NCBI GenBank assembly: GCA_019614645.1
Contig: JABWDB010000001.1
Span: 9,841,501 to 9,905,500 of the forward strand
Direction: 5' to 3'
Length of the DNA stretch: 64,000 bases
Source of the DNA: Stratiolaelaps scimitus
Lineage: Eukaryota; Arthropoda; Arachnida; Mesostigmata; Laelapidae
The first letter of the stretch is position 1; each line of letters starts with the position of its first letter. The translations under genes were made by a program, and so were the position numbers. Below, piece after piece: positions 38,744-51,840 of this stretch. The notes beneath the pieces are model-generated. The model was not told where the DNA came from. It made no database searches and saw only the letters and a list, made by a program, of their open reading frames with translations.

Positions 38744-38773
<30 letters not shown>
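38744..38773. repeat. (TA)n microsatellite
   Basis: A 30-bp alternating AT tract. Confidence 0.97.
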
Positions 38774-38776
<3 letters not shown>

Positions 38777-40929
38777 GCTATTGCTAAAATATCTCCATTG
38801 TTTATCCATTAGTACAAAATCGATGAGCGTACGTGCGTTGAAATGTCGCTAAATTTGAACTATGATATTACATTCATGTGGGCGCCTATATATGTTACTG
38901 TATTATACTAACAACAAAAAGGTAGGGTCTTGGCGTTGCTTGCCAACAAATGAAATATGAAATTCGGGTGGAGTTGTGCGAGTAACCATATATATATATA
39001 TAGCTAGCTCGTTGTGTAGCCCCTATATATATATAATATATCATTAGCTGCTCGTCGTATCCAGCGCCGTAACTCGCCGTCACCGGCGACCGACGTAAAA
39101 CGATAATCGATCGGCCTCCATTGAGAATCACGGACCAAGCGATTATAGCAGAGCAGGGCCTTTTAGTACAACGCTGGCCGGCTTCGAGCCGTGGTGATAT
39201 TCAAGGACTGCAGAGCGGCGGCAGCAGCAGGCAAGCCACCCAGCTAGCCCTAGCGGTGGATACCCCAGAGCAATTATGTCTAATAAATATTGCAGAAATG
39301 CTTGAATGCGATTGTCAAGCAATTAAGTAATCTACAATAAAATCGTCCGATTGAAATCTCAAATATCTTTTGCAGTGTGCCTTTCTTTTGTGCTGAACAC
39401 GACTGAAAGTCTTACGATCAAGTTTGTCTGAGACGTATACATTGTTAAGAATCTTAATAAAAAAAAATACCATTCACATTGATATAGTTAGTTTTAAGAA
39501 TTTTTGTTGTCCAAGCTAAACTTGACAGTTTGAACGGCCCAAGAGTTAAACGAGTTCCGCAGCGATAATATACATTTGGTTGTTCTTCATATAATCATAT
39601 TACCGCAGTAAATATTAATCCACTAGATAGGCTGTTATATCTGTGTATCAACTATACATTAGCTCGGACAAATACTGGCGTTTTATAGCAGCTGCTGTTG
39701 TCGTCTCTGCCAATTATCCCATTATCTTGACTAGTTATGACTTGCGATGCCACAATTTCAAACTTGCGTCCCGCTTCGTCGATACGTAAGCAGTCCCTCG
39801 ACTACTAAATAATGTCGATATTTGATCAATATTTAAATTTCCAATCACTGTTTGAGCGGGGGGCCGCTGTTTTAGCTTAACCGCGACGAATTATTGTCAG
39901 CTCGCTGCTCTTGTTCATCGTACCAGTACCAATGAATGATAACAAAAATAGATATGCCCTTAACATGCTTGTGTAATATGATTGTTTGTAGCATTCTTCA
40001 CTATCGTCGCCTTAGTCGGGATCAGCAGTATTAGTAGTATCATGTCACTATTTTACTCTCCTACGAGAGCGAATGTATTATCTCTATCTGATATAAGATG
40101 AAGATACATATATTATTGGACATGTCTATATATATCTGTATCTATATTATTCTGTATCCAACATATGTGACTCTGTTGGCTCAAGTTGCTCAGCAAGCTT
40201 TGAATTCTCTGTGAACATAGCTATTTTGTTAGCACACCGCTGTTGTAGGAGAATCTTGCTAGGGCACCCCTTATCCAGGTGGGGAAAATAGTGACAATGA
40301 TTATGCTGGTATGTTCTCCGAATGAGGGACGAACCTGGCAGATGCTAAGTGTATATAACGAGAAAGCTATGAATAAATAAGAGAAAACTAGATTGGCAGT
40401 CTCGAGTGCCATGGCTAAATCGCGGTTAACTGTTTGATGAGTGTTGTTTGCAAACTATCCCTTTGAGGACACTATTATTATTATAGATAACCTTCCGTTT
40501 TCACGGTGTAGATAGGGCGATGTCAGTTCAAGTGCAAATTGGCACGTGATAAGTATTAGCCTAGTGGGCTAGGCTTTCATTGCCCTCTATTTATTATTCC
40601 CACCAGTATTTACTACCGTCGCTATATTGACGAGTGTATGATGTACAAATGATCATATATAATAATGATTATAATAAAATGCAACAACGACAACAACAAC
40701 AACGATAACAACAACCTGACGTTGAAGAGTAGTCGCTCAACCGTTGCGTATTTCCGACCTGCCTGTTACTGAAATCCAACCACCTCTTCCGATCGGAAGT
40801 TACACAAAATTGTCTATGATATTGGAGTACTTTTAGCTGCCGTCTTCCGCTGATCGAACCATTCTTTAGCCAGATCAGATCACTCACTCAGAAGAGCGTG
40901 CACTGGTGCACTCGCATTCTCTCGTTTTC

Positions 40930-40950
40930 ATATATATATATATATATATA
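40930..40950. repeat. (TA)n microsatellite
   Basis: A 21-bp AT tract between a CAACAA-rich stretch (40681-40715) and the family C repeat. Confidence 0.96.
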
Positions 40951-41126
40951 CTATGATAAATACGTAAACAGCATACGAGCGTAGAAATTGCTGTGGACGG
41001 GCGTTGTCGCCAGTTCGATACTATCGCATTCCCACCATTGGGTTCCACCAATAGCTATAACATGTTCGCTTGACTTTCTTTGTTGGCTTTCTTTTGCCGG
41101 TGTCATAATAACCGGATCGGCCCCCA

Positions 41127-41175
41127 CCCCAAGTCGGGGGCAACACCCAGAAGTACGGAGCACCGATTCACTCAC
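41127..41175 (-). repeat. Possible dispersed repeat, family C, copy 2
   Basis: In reverse complement it reads GTGAGTGAATCGG and then GTTGCCCCCGACTT, resembling 25261-25310. Only about 50 bp align by eye, so this is tentative. Confidence 0.3.
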
Positions 41176-41639
41176 AAGCGTCTCGTACCCCCCCCTCAGC
41201 GATGTCATCACCGCTGTCTGTCCCAGCTGAAAGCGCACTCCTCGGAATGGGTGTATTTCGCTGAAGTTCGCCGCGCTACACAAATACACACATTCATATT
41301 ATACAACGCCCACCCATTCGCATGTGTGTACAACCATCGATTAGAAGTCGCTCTCCTCTTTCGTCCCGCCTGATGGCCGACTCCTTGTACCGTTGCTGCC
41401 GCCTTGTTTCGTACTGGTTTGCAAGTCACCATGCGACGTGTCAGACGACCAGATACATGGTTCGATGGATGGATGATCGAGTGCTGCCCGGGCCAAAACT
41501 TTCGAAGACATTGTAGGCATTGATGCGGTGACGCATCTAGTCGTAGCAGCGCTGATAGTCGCAGACATCGATATCGTCGGCTCCTTGTGCTATTATAGAA
41601 AACGCTGGGCATGTCATTGTCTCTGCTGATGCTCTGTTC

Positions 41640-43480
41640 TTGTTCGTCCTTCCACTACCGATAGGAGGTGTAGGATGGACGGACGCTCAAAAAAAAAGCA
41701 TAGTAATTCCAATGCTTCGTCTGTCGGTCTGCGCTTGACGGCGATGCCAATACGAGCGGCAGGGCGACTGCGATCCCCGGATACAGTTTGCTGAGTAGTA
41801 GATATATATATATATATATATGTAGGTAGGTATATATGTAGTTGTGCGCCGAGACGCTCGGGTATCATCGCAAACCTCGGGCAACAATCACGACAACAAC
41901 ACGGCAATAGCAGCTCCAGCAAGACGAACAACAGCAATAGCAAAAATAACAAGAAGGGCGAACAAACAACAAGAACACCAACAACAACAACCGCCGCCGC
42001 CGCCATCACCGTCATCATAGCGCGTACGTACGAAGAGCAGCAAACCGCGGCAAAATAGTCACTCACTCGTAAATATCATTTGGCAAAAGCGTCAGCAGTG
42101 GTGGCGGCGGCAGTAGCCACAGCCCCAACAACAACAACAGCAACACAGCACCAGCAAATGTCTCTCTCAGATTCATTCTATTGTGTTATACTATATCGTC
42201 GTACTACCACGTATTCCGGTGTCAAACAACAGCAGGAGTAGCTGTTGTTGTTGTTGTTGTCGTCGTCGTCGTTGTTGCTGCTGCCGTTGAGGCTATAGAT
42301 GTGTTCTTTTTTTCACAAAAAAATGCTTGCACCGATTTTCCCAGTGACCACCGCACGTTGCCGCCGACGACATCACCCCCCCGCCCCCCTATCGTGGTAA
42401 CTGTCGCTGGCAGCTTCTGCTTCATTGGAAGGAGCTTCCGGGTCGCGCCCTCCACATTGAATTGCGACGTGTGCTATCGTGCCAACGAAAGGAGACAACG
42501 ATGGCAACGGCGACAAAGAAAGATCAGACGAGGAAAGGGTTCTGCTCCTGCTAATAGTGTCCTATGAGTAGTAGTGATGGTAGCAGTGTAGTGGAGTGTT
42601 GTACAGCAAAAAGGCAAGCGGACTGGCGCAGGTAAGCGGACTGCCAGACCGACCGACACTCAATACAGCAGCGGCAGCCGTTGCGGCAGTCGTCGCTCTA
42701 CCAGGTGACTCTACCAGGGCGGGATTTTGCGTCGAACGCGTTGGAGCAGCATTGGATGGATCAACGCTGCATCTGTTGTGGCTACTGCTGCTGCTGCTGC
42801 CGCCAGCTACTTACTTACTTCAACAGAGACCGGCCGAGGCTGTGACTGTGGCGGCGGCGGCGGCAGCTGTCTCTGTTACGGGGACAGGGCAACTACCGAA
42901 CAACCTTAGCTTCGCTGACTCCATTGGCTCCGTTAGCCGGCTTGTTGTTGTTGTTGTCGTCCCGCTTCGGTATTTCGGCTTCGTGCTGCTGCTGCTGCTA
43001 CTTGTGATCGTCCGTGGTAGCAGTAGTGGCGGCGATGGTGAGACGACGAGAAACGTGAATGGAGTGCCATACAGCCGCAGCGGCGCAGCGCAGCAGACCA
43101 GACGGGGCCACATCGGGGTAGCTGCTGCCGTTAACGCAGGAGTAGCTGCCGGCGAGCTATTGGCAACACTAACGGCCAACGGGCAACAAACAACGGCCGA
43201 ACAATTCGAAGGGGTGTAAATGGGAGAGCGGTAAGGGCGTATGGAGAATGTCGTGGACAAAAAAAAACAACTGTTGTTGTGGGGTTCGATAGACCACCAC
43301 GAGCATCAACACAAACACACACACAAACACGCACACAGTGACTGTCAGGCAGACACACGTCAGCCTGGCCGCTATCAATATCCAAATGGTGCAAATACCC
43401 ACGGCATGAAAATCCTCACATTCGCCTTTCTTGTCCATCTTTGTGTCTCTGCTCCTCCTGTTGCTACTGCTGAAGACTGA
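41640..43480. other. Triplet-rich island with CAA/CAG/GTT/GCG repeats
   Basis: Dense ACA, AGC, GTT, GTC, GGC and CTG triplet runs occur. For example, (GTT/GTC) lies at 42243-42285 and (GGC) near 42851-42866. The 207-codon + frame at 42596-43219 has only a non-ATG start and consists of Ala, Val and Leu runs, so it is not called a gene. A donor-like GCG|GTAAGG near 43229 leaves a 5' untranslated exon possible. Animal developmental genes often have such opa-like sequence in 5' UTRs. Confidence 0.5.
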
Positions 43481-44419
43481 TGCTAACGGCAAACGCTAGC
43501 TTATCTCCCTGTGGATTGGTTGGATAGCACGGCAAGTGGTCTTCAGGAAAAGTTAGGCCATCCGTTGTCCGGTAGGGTGTTTATTGAGGTGGTGGCTTTC
43601 GACAGCCGCGAATGCTACTACCCGCGGTAGACGAAAGCAACTGTTAAACGGTGTCTCAACTGAGAAATACGTTGTCGCAAGACGGGCCACGCCAAACACC
43701 TTAGCCAACAACAACATCAACTCCCTACATCGTCAGCTCGTCACCGGCCAACATCGGTCATCAACGCTGGTTATTATTCATTCATTTGCCGGAGCCGCCA
43801 ATGAATGGCGGATAATGTTTATAGTAGTCGTTGCACGCGCCGCTGTGGCCGCGAGCAGCTCAGTTGAACGTAGTACATAGTCTCTAGTGGTGTCTCCGCG
43901 CGTTTGAAGAAAATTTCCTCCTCTCAAAAAAAAACGTAATACCTAATAGTAATATTGGAAAGCTTCTTCTGGTGGAAACATTCTGAACGCAAAAAAATCG
44001 ATGCGGAAAATACAGAAATCCACTAACGCGAAATGCTCACAATCACCTATTGAGATTATGCAAGCGCTTTTAGCTGAAATCACCCTTTATCGGCTAGCTG
44101 ATGCTAATTCCAACAGCAGCTTTCCCTGATATAATTTTATACATAGATCTCTTCCCGCCAGCGCTTTGAACACTAGAGCGCACGGCTAGGTATCCTTTAT
44201 ACACGGAACATGCGGAGTGACGTAAATAGAACATGCAAGCATGAACAATGCCGAAAGTTACTCAATCTGATTTTACAAACATGTATTACAACGAATGATT
44301 TCCAGTGTATTGGTGTATGCATTTCGTTTTGTTAGTTCGATTATTTCCTAACCTCTACCAGAGTTTCATACGGGTACTCTGAATACGAACATTACATATG
44401 GCGATGTCAAAGGTCGGTA

Positions 44420-44850
44420 TTTGCTGCCGTTATTTGTCGACGGGAACATCGCTTTTCACCGGATAGCGGGGGCCGGCGTACGTCTAAACGTCGCCATGAA
44501 AGTTTGCATACGCTAGAAGTCGCATCCGGAAACCTGTCTATGTGCGAGCAAACATGCGGACAATGTTTTCCGACCTGACGCACGTAAACCTATCCCAGTG
44601 TATACAGAATGATGAAGCCGCAATTTCGGCCGTAGATGCAGCAGGCGTGCGGGGACATGATCCAGGCGGACATACGTTGTCCATACGGGCGCTGGTTGGC
44701 ATTGTAAAAGGGAAAAAAATGCCCTGCAAGCTCTTGAATCGGGCGCGCTAGAGAGTCCCAGATGGAGGCCACCCTACTGAAGCTGGTGATTGCTCCGTTG
44801 TTGGGCGGGGCTGACGTGCAACGCAGCATAGTTCCGGGCGGTATCAACGT
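44420..44850. other. Unexplained GC-richer segment
   Basis: Base composition is higher in G+C than the AT-rich flanks. Moderate open frames run on both strands (+ 44542-44751; - 44590-44847), but none resembles a known family. It may be a decayed mobile-element or retroposed fragment. Confidence 0.25.
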
Positions 44851-46530
44851 TTAGGGATGAACATTGATCGACGCCGAAAGCCAAACAATAAATAAGCTTT
44901 GTTTTTGTTTTTTATAGTAGTTGCTCGTAAACGAACAATAAAAATAGTCTGCGATGGATTATTTTTTTTGGCATAGCCCTACGTAGTACATAAAAGCGAT
45001 TAGCTGAGAGAGATTTTTTAGCAACTTTTATTTTTTTATCATCATCATCGAGTTTTTTTTACCTGTTGGTACGCTATTAAACACCATAGGTCATTGCTGG
45101 TATCATCTCGAATGACGGGCCCATTCCAGTCGTCTTATTCGTTGGACAATCCATGAAGATGTGTCATGCGACTGTTTTAGGGAGTTCAATTTTTAACAAC
45201 GTGTAACACAACTATCCCTTACAATGCGTCTATGTTGTCGCACGGAATATTCTATAGCTCGCAAACGTCGTATGTAAATTTCACGCATGAAATAGGCTCT
45301 AACGATTACGAATGATAACTTTTGTGGATAGGTTTGGCCAGAAAACATTACGAAACACATACGTCTGTCAACTGTCAGGTTCACACATAAGAATATAAGG
45401 AAAAACGTATCCAGGTTTGCGGTCGACGATCTCGGAAAGACTCGAACGATTTTGACGATCTGCTTTGCGTAATCCTGGCCTCACGACAAACGCTACGGTG
45501 ACAAGCACATATCCGGAAAAAGAGCAGGTTCATGGATAGAAGAGAAAAAGGTAACGAGAAATTCCCCGTGTTCCTGCCGACAACCTCGAAAAGCGCCCTA
45601 ACGAGTTTAACGATTTTTGTGCCTGCGCTCAGCCTAACGAGACAGCAGCTAAACCGGAGAGCGAATGACCCAGAAGTATCTGGTTCGTCTGACTATTTGC
45701 GGCATTATTGCAAGAGGATTTGTAAATCATTTAGATGCAAGAACGTGGGCTTTCGGCAAGGACGCTTGAGAATTTCCCCAACATATTCATGTGAATACTG
45801 CGGATTTTCTTTTACTCAACACCAGTAAGATTTGTTCGACAGTTTTACCTAGGAGATCACGGACGAACCGTGATGGGATTGCAGGGAAACGTCAACACGG
45901 TAACGGGTTAGCGGTTTGTAAGGTGGCGGGTTAATTACAATGCAAGGATGATGAAATAATGGACACGAGGAGAATGGGACAGCCGCTACGGGCGGAACGG
46001 GATTACTACGACAAAGTAGTTGAGTAATTTCATTAGTGTAATTGGCTAACCGCAGCTGGGTAACGAAATTATGGTAACGGAGCAATGTAATCGAGTAGGA
46101 GAGGCGGGATCATGGGATACCGGCATGAGACAACTGAGTGACTAGAACAATGCAGTGGTTAGCCGAAATGCGATGATAATGGACGAACAGCAATGCGAAA
46201 GTAACAACAGAACAACAATGGAACAATAACTGCAACGGAGAAACTGAATTAATGCTACAACCTCAACAAAATTATAGCACGGATTTTAAACCACTAGGTA
46301 TAGGATTGGGTTTGAACGGAAACAGCAGTGGTGTTAGGTAGCGCGCGGAATGGCGTGCGTCGAGAGAGGATGAGCACATTCTTGAGCCTGGGTGATCAAT
46401 AGAGACGGTGTATCTTAGATGGGCATCCGTGTTCAGTTACTCAACTGAGCCCGCTCACACGGGCTGCTGCCCCCCCCGCCCCCGTAACGTAAATGAATAT
46501 AAAATTACCAACGGCAACAATCTGAAACGG

Positions 46531-46640
46531 GGTTTATTAAGCTGTCGTATCCCACAAGGACACCTTTTGTTCAAAGGGGAATGTCACGTAACGTGGATCG
46601 AACCTGCTGCATCCGGCCTTTTTGCAACCAGAGACTTAGT
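46531..46640 (-). mobile_element. SINE-like element, family A, copy 2
   Basis: The minus strand carries GCAGGTTCGATCC (B box, 46595-46607) and CTAAGTCTCTGGTTGCAAAAAGGCC. These align with copy 1 at about 40 of 49 positions by eye. GGTTTATTAA is at the opposite end (46531). The A-box end is degraded. Confidence 0.55.
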
Positions 46641-47379
46641 CATTCATTTAGTTATTTAAAGAGATAAACATTATTTTTTTATTGTACCTGCCAAAGGGTA
46701 TAGTAACATTTCACCGATATTATGGTGTTAAAAATAAACATTATCGCCTAAGTTCCTTATTCTGAAAATTTCTAGAATCAATTGAGCTACGGATGTCGCC
46801 AACTTCGATGATGTTCAACCTAGGCACCTACTTCAATGCAATCAGAAAAGTAACTTCAGCACATACGTGAATGTCATATGACGCGCAGTGAGTGCAAGCA
46901 GAGGAGGTACACTAAAAGCAGAAACAAAATGGCAGAGGGCAGAGCGTTTCCAGGCACTCACCATTACACCGCATAGTGTCTGATACGTATATATGTATAT
47001 ATGCATGCGATATTCGTCTCGAACACGCTTTGTAATGAAATAGCGCTGGCTAGCGTAGACGCCTGATAGGAAGAAGCTAGCCACGCGTATAAAGACGAGG
47101 AGCTTCTATCAACGAGCGGGCCCCGGGCGGATCCTATCCTGTTCAAGCTGATCCTGCTGGCAATCCTACTGGGGGGACTCCTTATACGCAAATGTACGTA
47201 TGCAGGCAAGGTGTATTTAGAGCGGAGACGGCATCATGTAAGGCAATACCAGATCGCCGCATACAGAATGAAAGGCCACTAGGGTTGCTTCGGACGACTC
47301 CAATAGAGGGGTCTTGCATTTGTATATGCACCATAATTATCTAGGTGTTCCTAGTGCTGCTGACTTTTCGCCTCTGCCT

Positions 47380-48060
47380 CTATTGCGAAGAACGGGGGTA
47401 TGGACAGAGAAGATGGTGAGGATGGCAATGAAGGCAGCGGTTGCGTGAAGGGAAGGAGGGCCAAGCGGTGAACTGGGGCTTCGTATACCCCGAACTCACA
47501 TGGTGAGAGTCAGAGCGAAAAGAAGAAGGAAATACTGAAGAGGAAGAGAGGAACACGGAGAAACGAGGAAGAAGATAAAGAAGAAAGCAGTGGTTGGAGC
47601 GTGGGGGTTCTTGAGAGGTTGCATGGGGTAGGGGGAGGGTATTCCCGGTACTGAAACCATGAACAACGACGACGCGCTCTAACATTTCCCTGTACATCCA
47701 TGTGTTCTTCGCTACAAGCGGAGGGCCGTGCACTGCGCAACGGGCAGAGGGGCGGGCGAGTAGGGGAGCGTCAGACAAGCGTCATTTGTCGGGAACACAC
47801 ACAATGCAAACAAACACGAGAAATGAAACAAGCCAAGATAGAAAAGAAAAGGAACGAACGAGACGACGGTGGCGGTGGCTCCCGCCGCTGGACGACGAAG
47901 GAGAGTCAAGGCATGTGGACGACCGTCAGTTCATGGCGGTACTTCTACGCCAACGTGGATAGCAACGCCCCGTCGACGACGCTGATGACGGTGAGCCATT
48001 CCGAAAAGGTGATGAAGGAAAAGTGAAAAGAGAAGGAGAGGAAAGAAGAGGCGCCTATAG
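47380..48060. other. Purine/pyrimidine-skewed GC-richer island
   Basis: The + strand is strongly purine-rich (GAAGAAG, GGAAGG runs). Open frames overlap on both strands with Arg/Glu/Lys or Ser/Phe bias, which is expected from composition alone. No domain is recognised. Confidence 0.4.
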
Positions 48061-48820
48061 ACGCTAAGAGAAACTGACTACAATTTTCAATCTTCTTTTT
48101 AGAGAAGCGTCTGCATAGCGTAACACTGGAACTTAATTTTCCATATCCGTCGAAGTCACTAGAACGGCTCGGGAATGCCCTAACTATATGTAGTACCATG
48201 CGTGGAGTTGCTGCGGATTTATACGGATACTACTGTGATGTATTAAGTTGAAAAAAGCCCTCGAAACCAATTGTTGAAAGGCCCACGGAGCGGATATAAT
48301 GTCGTACCAATCGACGATAGTTCGACCTTCATTTTGCGCTCGTTGACTCGCGATAGAGATTGCATAGGGTTCATAACGTCTAATGCGTCATGTAACATAA
48401 TCGATAGGTTTAAGGCACTGCTGCCATCTGACTACCAATTCAGCAGGCAAAATTAACACCCAATTCCTATCGTCTTCCCCGCGCAAATAATTCCTAACGT
48501 CTGCACAATCGACATAGACATCCGCGAGTATACACTTGCAGACTGCCTAGAGGTGCTTCCGTTTAGAACGTCTGCCCTAAAGAGACCAAGCTTTCGGTAG
48601 AGCAAAGCGTACCTGTCACCTCCATGAGGCAATCACTCTCTTCACAGAAAAAAATTCTAAAAACTATTCTATTCCAGACAGCAGCAGCATGATTGGTTGT
48701 TGTTCGTTAGCGTCTCTCGCGATCACTCTTCACCTATAATTCATCCTTATCGAATTAACCCTCAGACGCTCGTGTATCACAAATAGAACTCAATAAATTC
48801 GCAAATATACATAAACGACG

Positions 48821-48838
48821 TGAGTCATTTATGACTCA
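48821..48838. repeat. 18-bp palindrome with two AP-1-like cores
   Basis: TGAGTCATTTATGACTCA contains TGAGTCA on both strands. TGAGTCA is the consensus for AP-1 bZIP dimers. No gene is recognised nearby, so a regulatory role is unproven. Confidence 0.85.
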
Positions 48839-51800
48839 TCAATAAGTATCAGACGCATTACGCGTCCTAACGCGCATATTCAAACTGAGGGCAGATCCGA
48901 AAATGCTGAAGCGAGATGAAGTTATTTTAGCTGAGCCCACCCTAACTCACGGTTGTCGGAGGGTTGCCGGGTTCCTCTAGTTGTGAACTCGTGTATCCAC
49001 TTACCCCCCCCCCCTCCCTCCTATGGTGTTGTTATCTTTTTATGTGCATGTAGTGCGGTGTGACCAACCGATAGTGGTTCCAACGCTGCATCGCAATTAA
49101 CGTATCTCGTTTCCAGGATCCCAGTGTATCGATGGACTGATGGAACGAGGACATCCGGCAAAAACGTCTGATTATCCATCGAGTTCTTACGACTCCACAG
49201 GGGCTAGCACAGGAGGTGAACGTCGTCCTACCGCCGATCACGTCGACGCTGTACCTGGGCAAACTACCGGTCTGGTTTTGTACTATGTGTTATATATATA
49301 TATATATATACGTGTTTAAATCCAAGTCGACAGACATATTAGAGCACGTGTAGTGCAAAGATTGTTCTTTAACACTGGCCATAGCATAGACGCGCGACGC
49401 TTCGTAAGTTAATTCGTTTTATCGACAGAAGGTGAAATAGTATATAATACCATCATCTTGCATTCTAAACTTCTCTAATCCCGAACCACCACCCTTCTAC
49501 TGTAGGTAACGCACTTTACCATCTACCCTCTGTTAGCGGTGAATTCTCCATCTACCGCTCACATGCAAGACATAAACCTGCCAATACGGTGATGCTGAAC
49601 TATCCAAGAGAACACTTAAGGAGAAAGGACCTTTTTTATGCGCGTTGCAAATTACAGTTGTGCGACAGCTAATTGCCGTGGTATGCCCTGGAAGACACGA
49701 TGGTAAATGGGTAGTTTTCTTAAATACGAATATGCGAATCGTGGCACTTTAGCCGGCCTCTGAACACTTCGTCCATCCCGTCCCTACCCTTCGAAAACCC
49801 CCTACGATGCATGTGAACTGCCTCTCGAGATTTCAGGAGTTTAATGAGTACATAAGAACCATACATCTTCTCAAGATCACTTCCAGGAACAACGGGCACT
49901 TTCACGAAAATGTCTCTTGCGTGGTGACACGCCGCATATGCAATGTTTTTGCGATTAGCATCTACAACACATTTCACCAGAACACAAATATAATTTAAAG
50001 GTACTTGTCATGTTTCTATTTATGAGTTGAAATCACTTACACCTAAGTTAAGTAAACCTGAAGCTCTTGCGTTAGAGGCCAGAAGCTACATGCTCAAATT
50101 TCTTATACACGAACGTATGGAGTATCTGCCTAGAGAATGAGAAGTGCTATTTGGTCTTATTTTATCCCCCAGCACGAGATGGTGATACGTTGCGGCGCCA
50201 CAGACACTTTTCCTTACTCTGATTTACTCAAGCATTGTAAAAATGTTGCAGTTCCTTAACCTGTTTTTTTCGAGCTGACCCTCAGCTGTTCCCCTATCTG
50301 ACAGGCCTCAGCTCTTAACCTTTAGGTATTACTATGAGGACTTGTCGGGGGCAGTTCCTTAACCAAGAAATCTTTACCTATAACCATAGCCATCAGTGGG
50401 ATCGCGAGCCTCGATTCGCGGGTCCCCGATTCGTACTGGGAGCTTCACACGTTCGACCCTTCATCGAAGAGACAACAAAGTCGAAGACTGTTGATGCGAA
50501 TCTCCAATATGACTTCATCAAGGTGATCGCAAGTATCACAAGCTCCCTCGCTACAGTTTTCTCATATTATGCATATAATATGGCTACGAGTCTGTCCATT
50601 GGCTTTCTCTAATTGACAGAGTAATTGACAGTTGAGAGTAGGCCATTACGAGCGACGTTGATGGGCCTGGCTACGACCCGTGATAAATTAACGCTTCAGT
50701 CGTAGATGAACCGAACTTAAAAATAGGCCCGAAGGCCCGAGGACCTGTTCGCGTCGAGTTCTGCTAGCGCCTATTTTTTTCGTATATAACCATCCTATGT
50801 ATTCCTCCTGCTGTTCGTTCTTTTTTCCAAAGCAACGCCAGCCTTGAGTAATTGGTGCAGTTTAGCCAGAAGCGGTCTTCGCCATTTATGTAAGTAATGG
50901 GATTTACCGAGTTACATCATTTCTAGATATCGACCACAGGAGTCGATGACGTGCAGATAATATCCTACATCGTCTGCCAACGAAGGCTAGAGAGATAGAA
51001 CTAAGAGGAGATTCTGAAAAAATGCAGCAGGAATAATTTTCTTCTCTTACTTAATAGATAAACATTTTACTGGCTTTATTGTTTCGTTGTGGTGATTTTT
51101 TCGAGAGTTCAGAATACATAAGATAACTTTAACTATTTGATGGCTTATATGTTTACCACAAAGTTTTAGTATTCATTTTCGTTTAAGCATTCAAGTTTCG
51201 TTTATCTTGCAAGTACTCTCGAATCTGATGTCATGGAATCCACGGGAAGGGAGCCTCTAAGGTAGTAGCCTTCTGCGTTTTATCACCGCCACCTTGTCCA
51301 GTCTCGGAAAATAGCCGTAGCTTGACAAAAACCAGTTGTAGCTCTACCTCCAAAATGCCTTGAGTTGATTTTAGAGTGGGCCATCTTTTGTACCTTTGTG
51401 TAGGTAATAATAACGATTTTAGACGCGTTCGTCGGGCTGTTCTCACAGATTGAAACGGTAATGTGATCCACAGCGAGATTGTCAAAGCGCATGATGAAAT
51501 GCCCAGTGAAAAGGACTTGCTGGGTGCTCAAAAACATGAATTGCTGCAAAATACTAAATCGAGAAACTCGAACCGGTTCGAATAATCAGTTGTTTACACT
51601 GAAGTGCTTCGTTCATTGTTAAGTTACTCGCATAAATCACAAGAGATTTCATCGGTGATCTACAGCGAATCATGGAGCACTGGAACAATTTTACCTAGCT
51701 AGCCCTTCAACTGTCATAACTTGGCAAATAGTAGGAAGATATTGATGCTAGATGCTTGTGTTATAAACCGCCTCTTCCGTCAATGATTGTTGGAAAGATG

Positions 51801-51840
51801 TTCAAAACCTTGTGGTGTTTTTAAGGCTAATGCTTTTTCA

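Larger units (their letters stand above)
36131..51840. other. Intergenic region between the two LINE relics, no gene recognised
   Basis: It contains the palindromes at 37.1 and 48.8 kb, the family A and C repeats, and the triplet-rich islands at 42 and 47.5 kb. The stretch 45850-46260 is cryptically repetitive (recurrent GGTAACGG- and AATGC-like words). No splice-supported coding exon was found. Confidence 0.5.

Noticed and set aside
42596..43219. 207-codon + frame, the longest in the window
   Set aside because: It has no ATG start, is made of Ala, Val, Leu and Gly runs imposed by triplet repeats, and competing frames on the other strand are equally open.
46964..47280. Short + strand frame with a hydrophobic segment (ILFKLILLAILLGGLL) near 47140
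   Set aside because: A single transmembrane-like stretch without a convincing acceptor, start codon or neighbouring exon.
51231..51549. Minus-strand overlapping frames just upstream of the LINE relic
   Set aside because: Opposite strand to the element, two shifted frames, no similarity to any LINE or host protein that I recognise.
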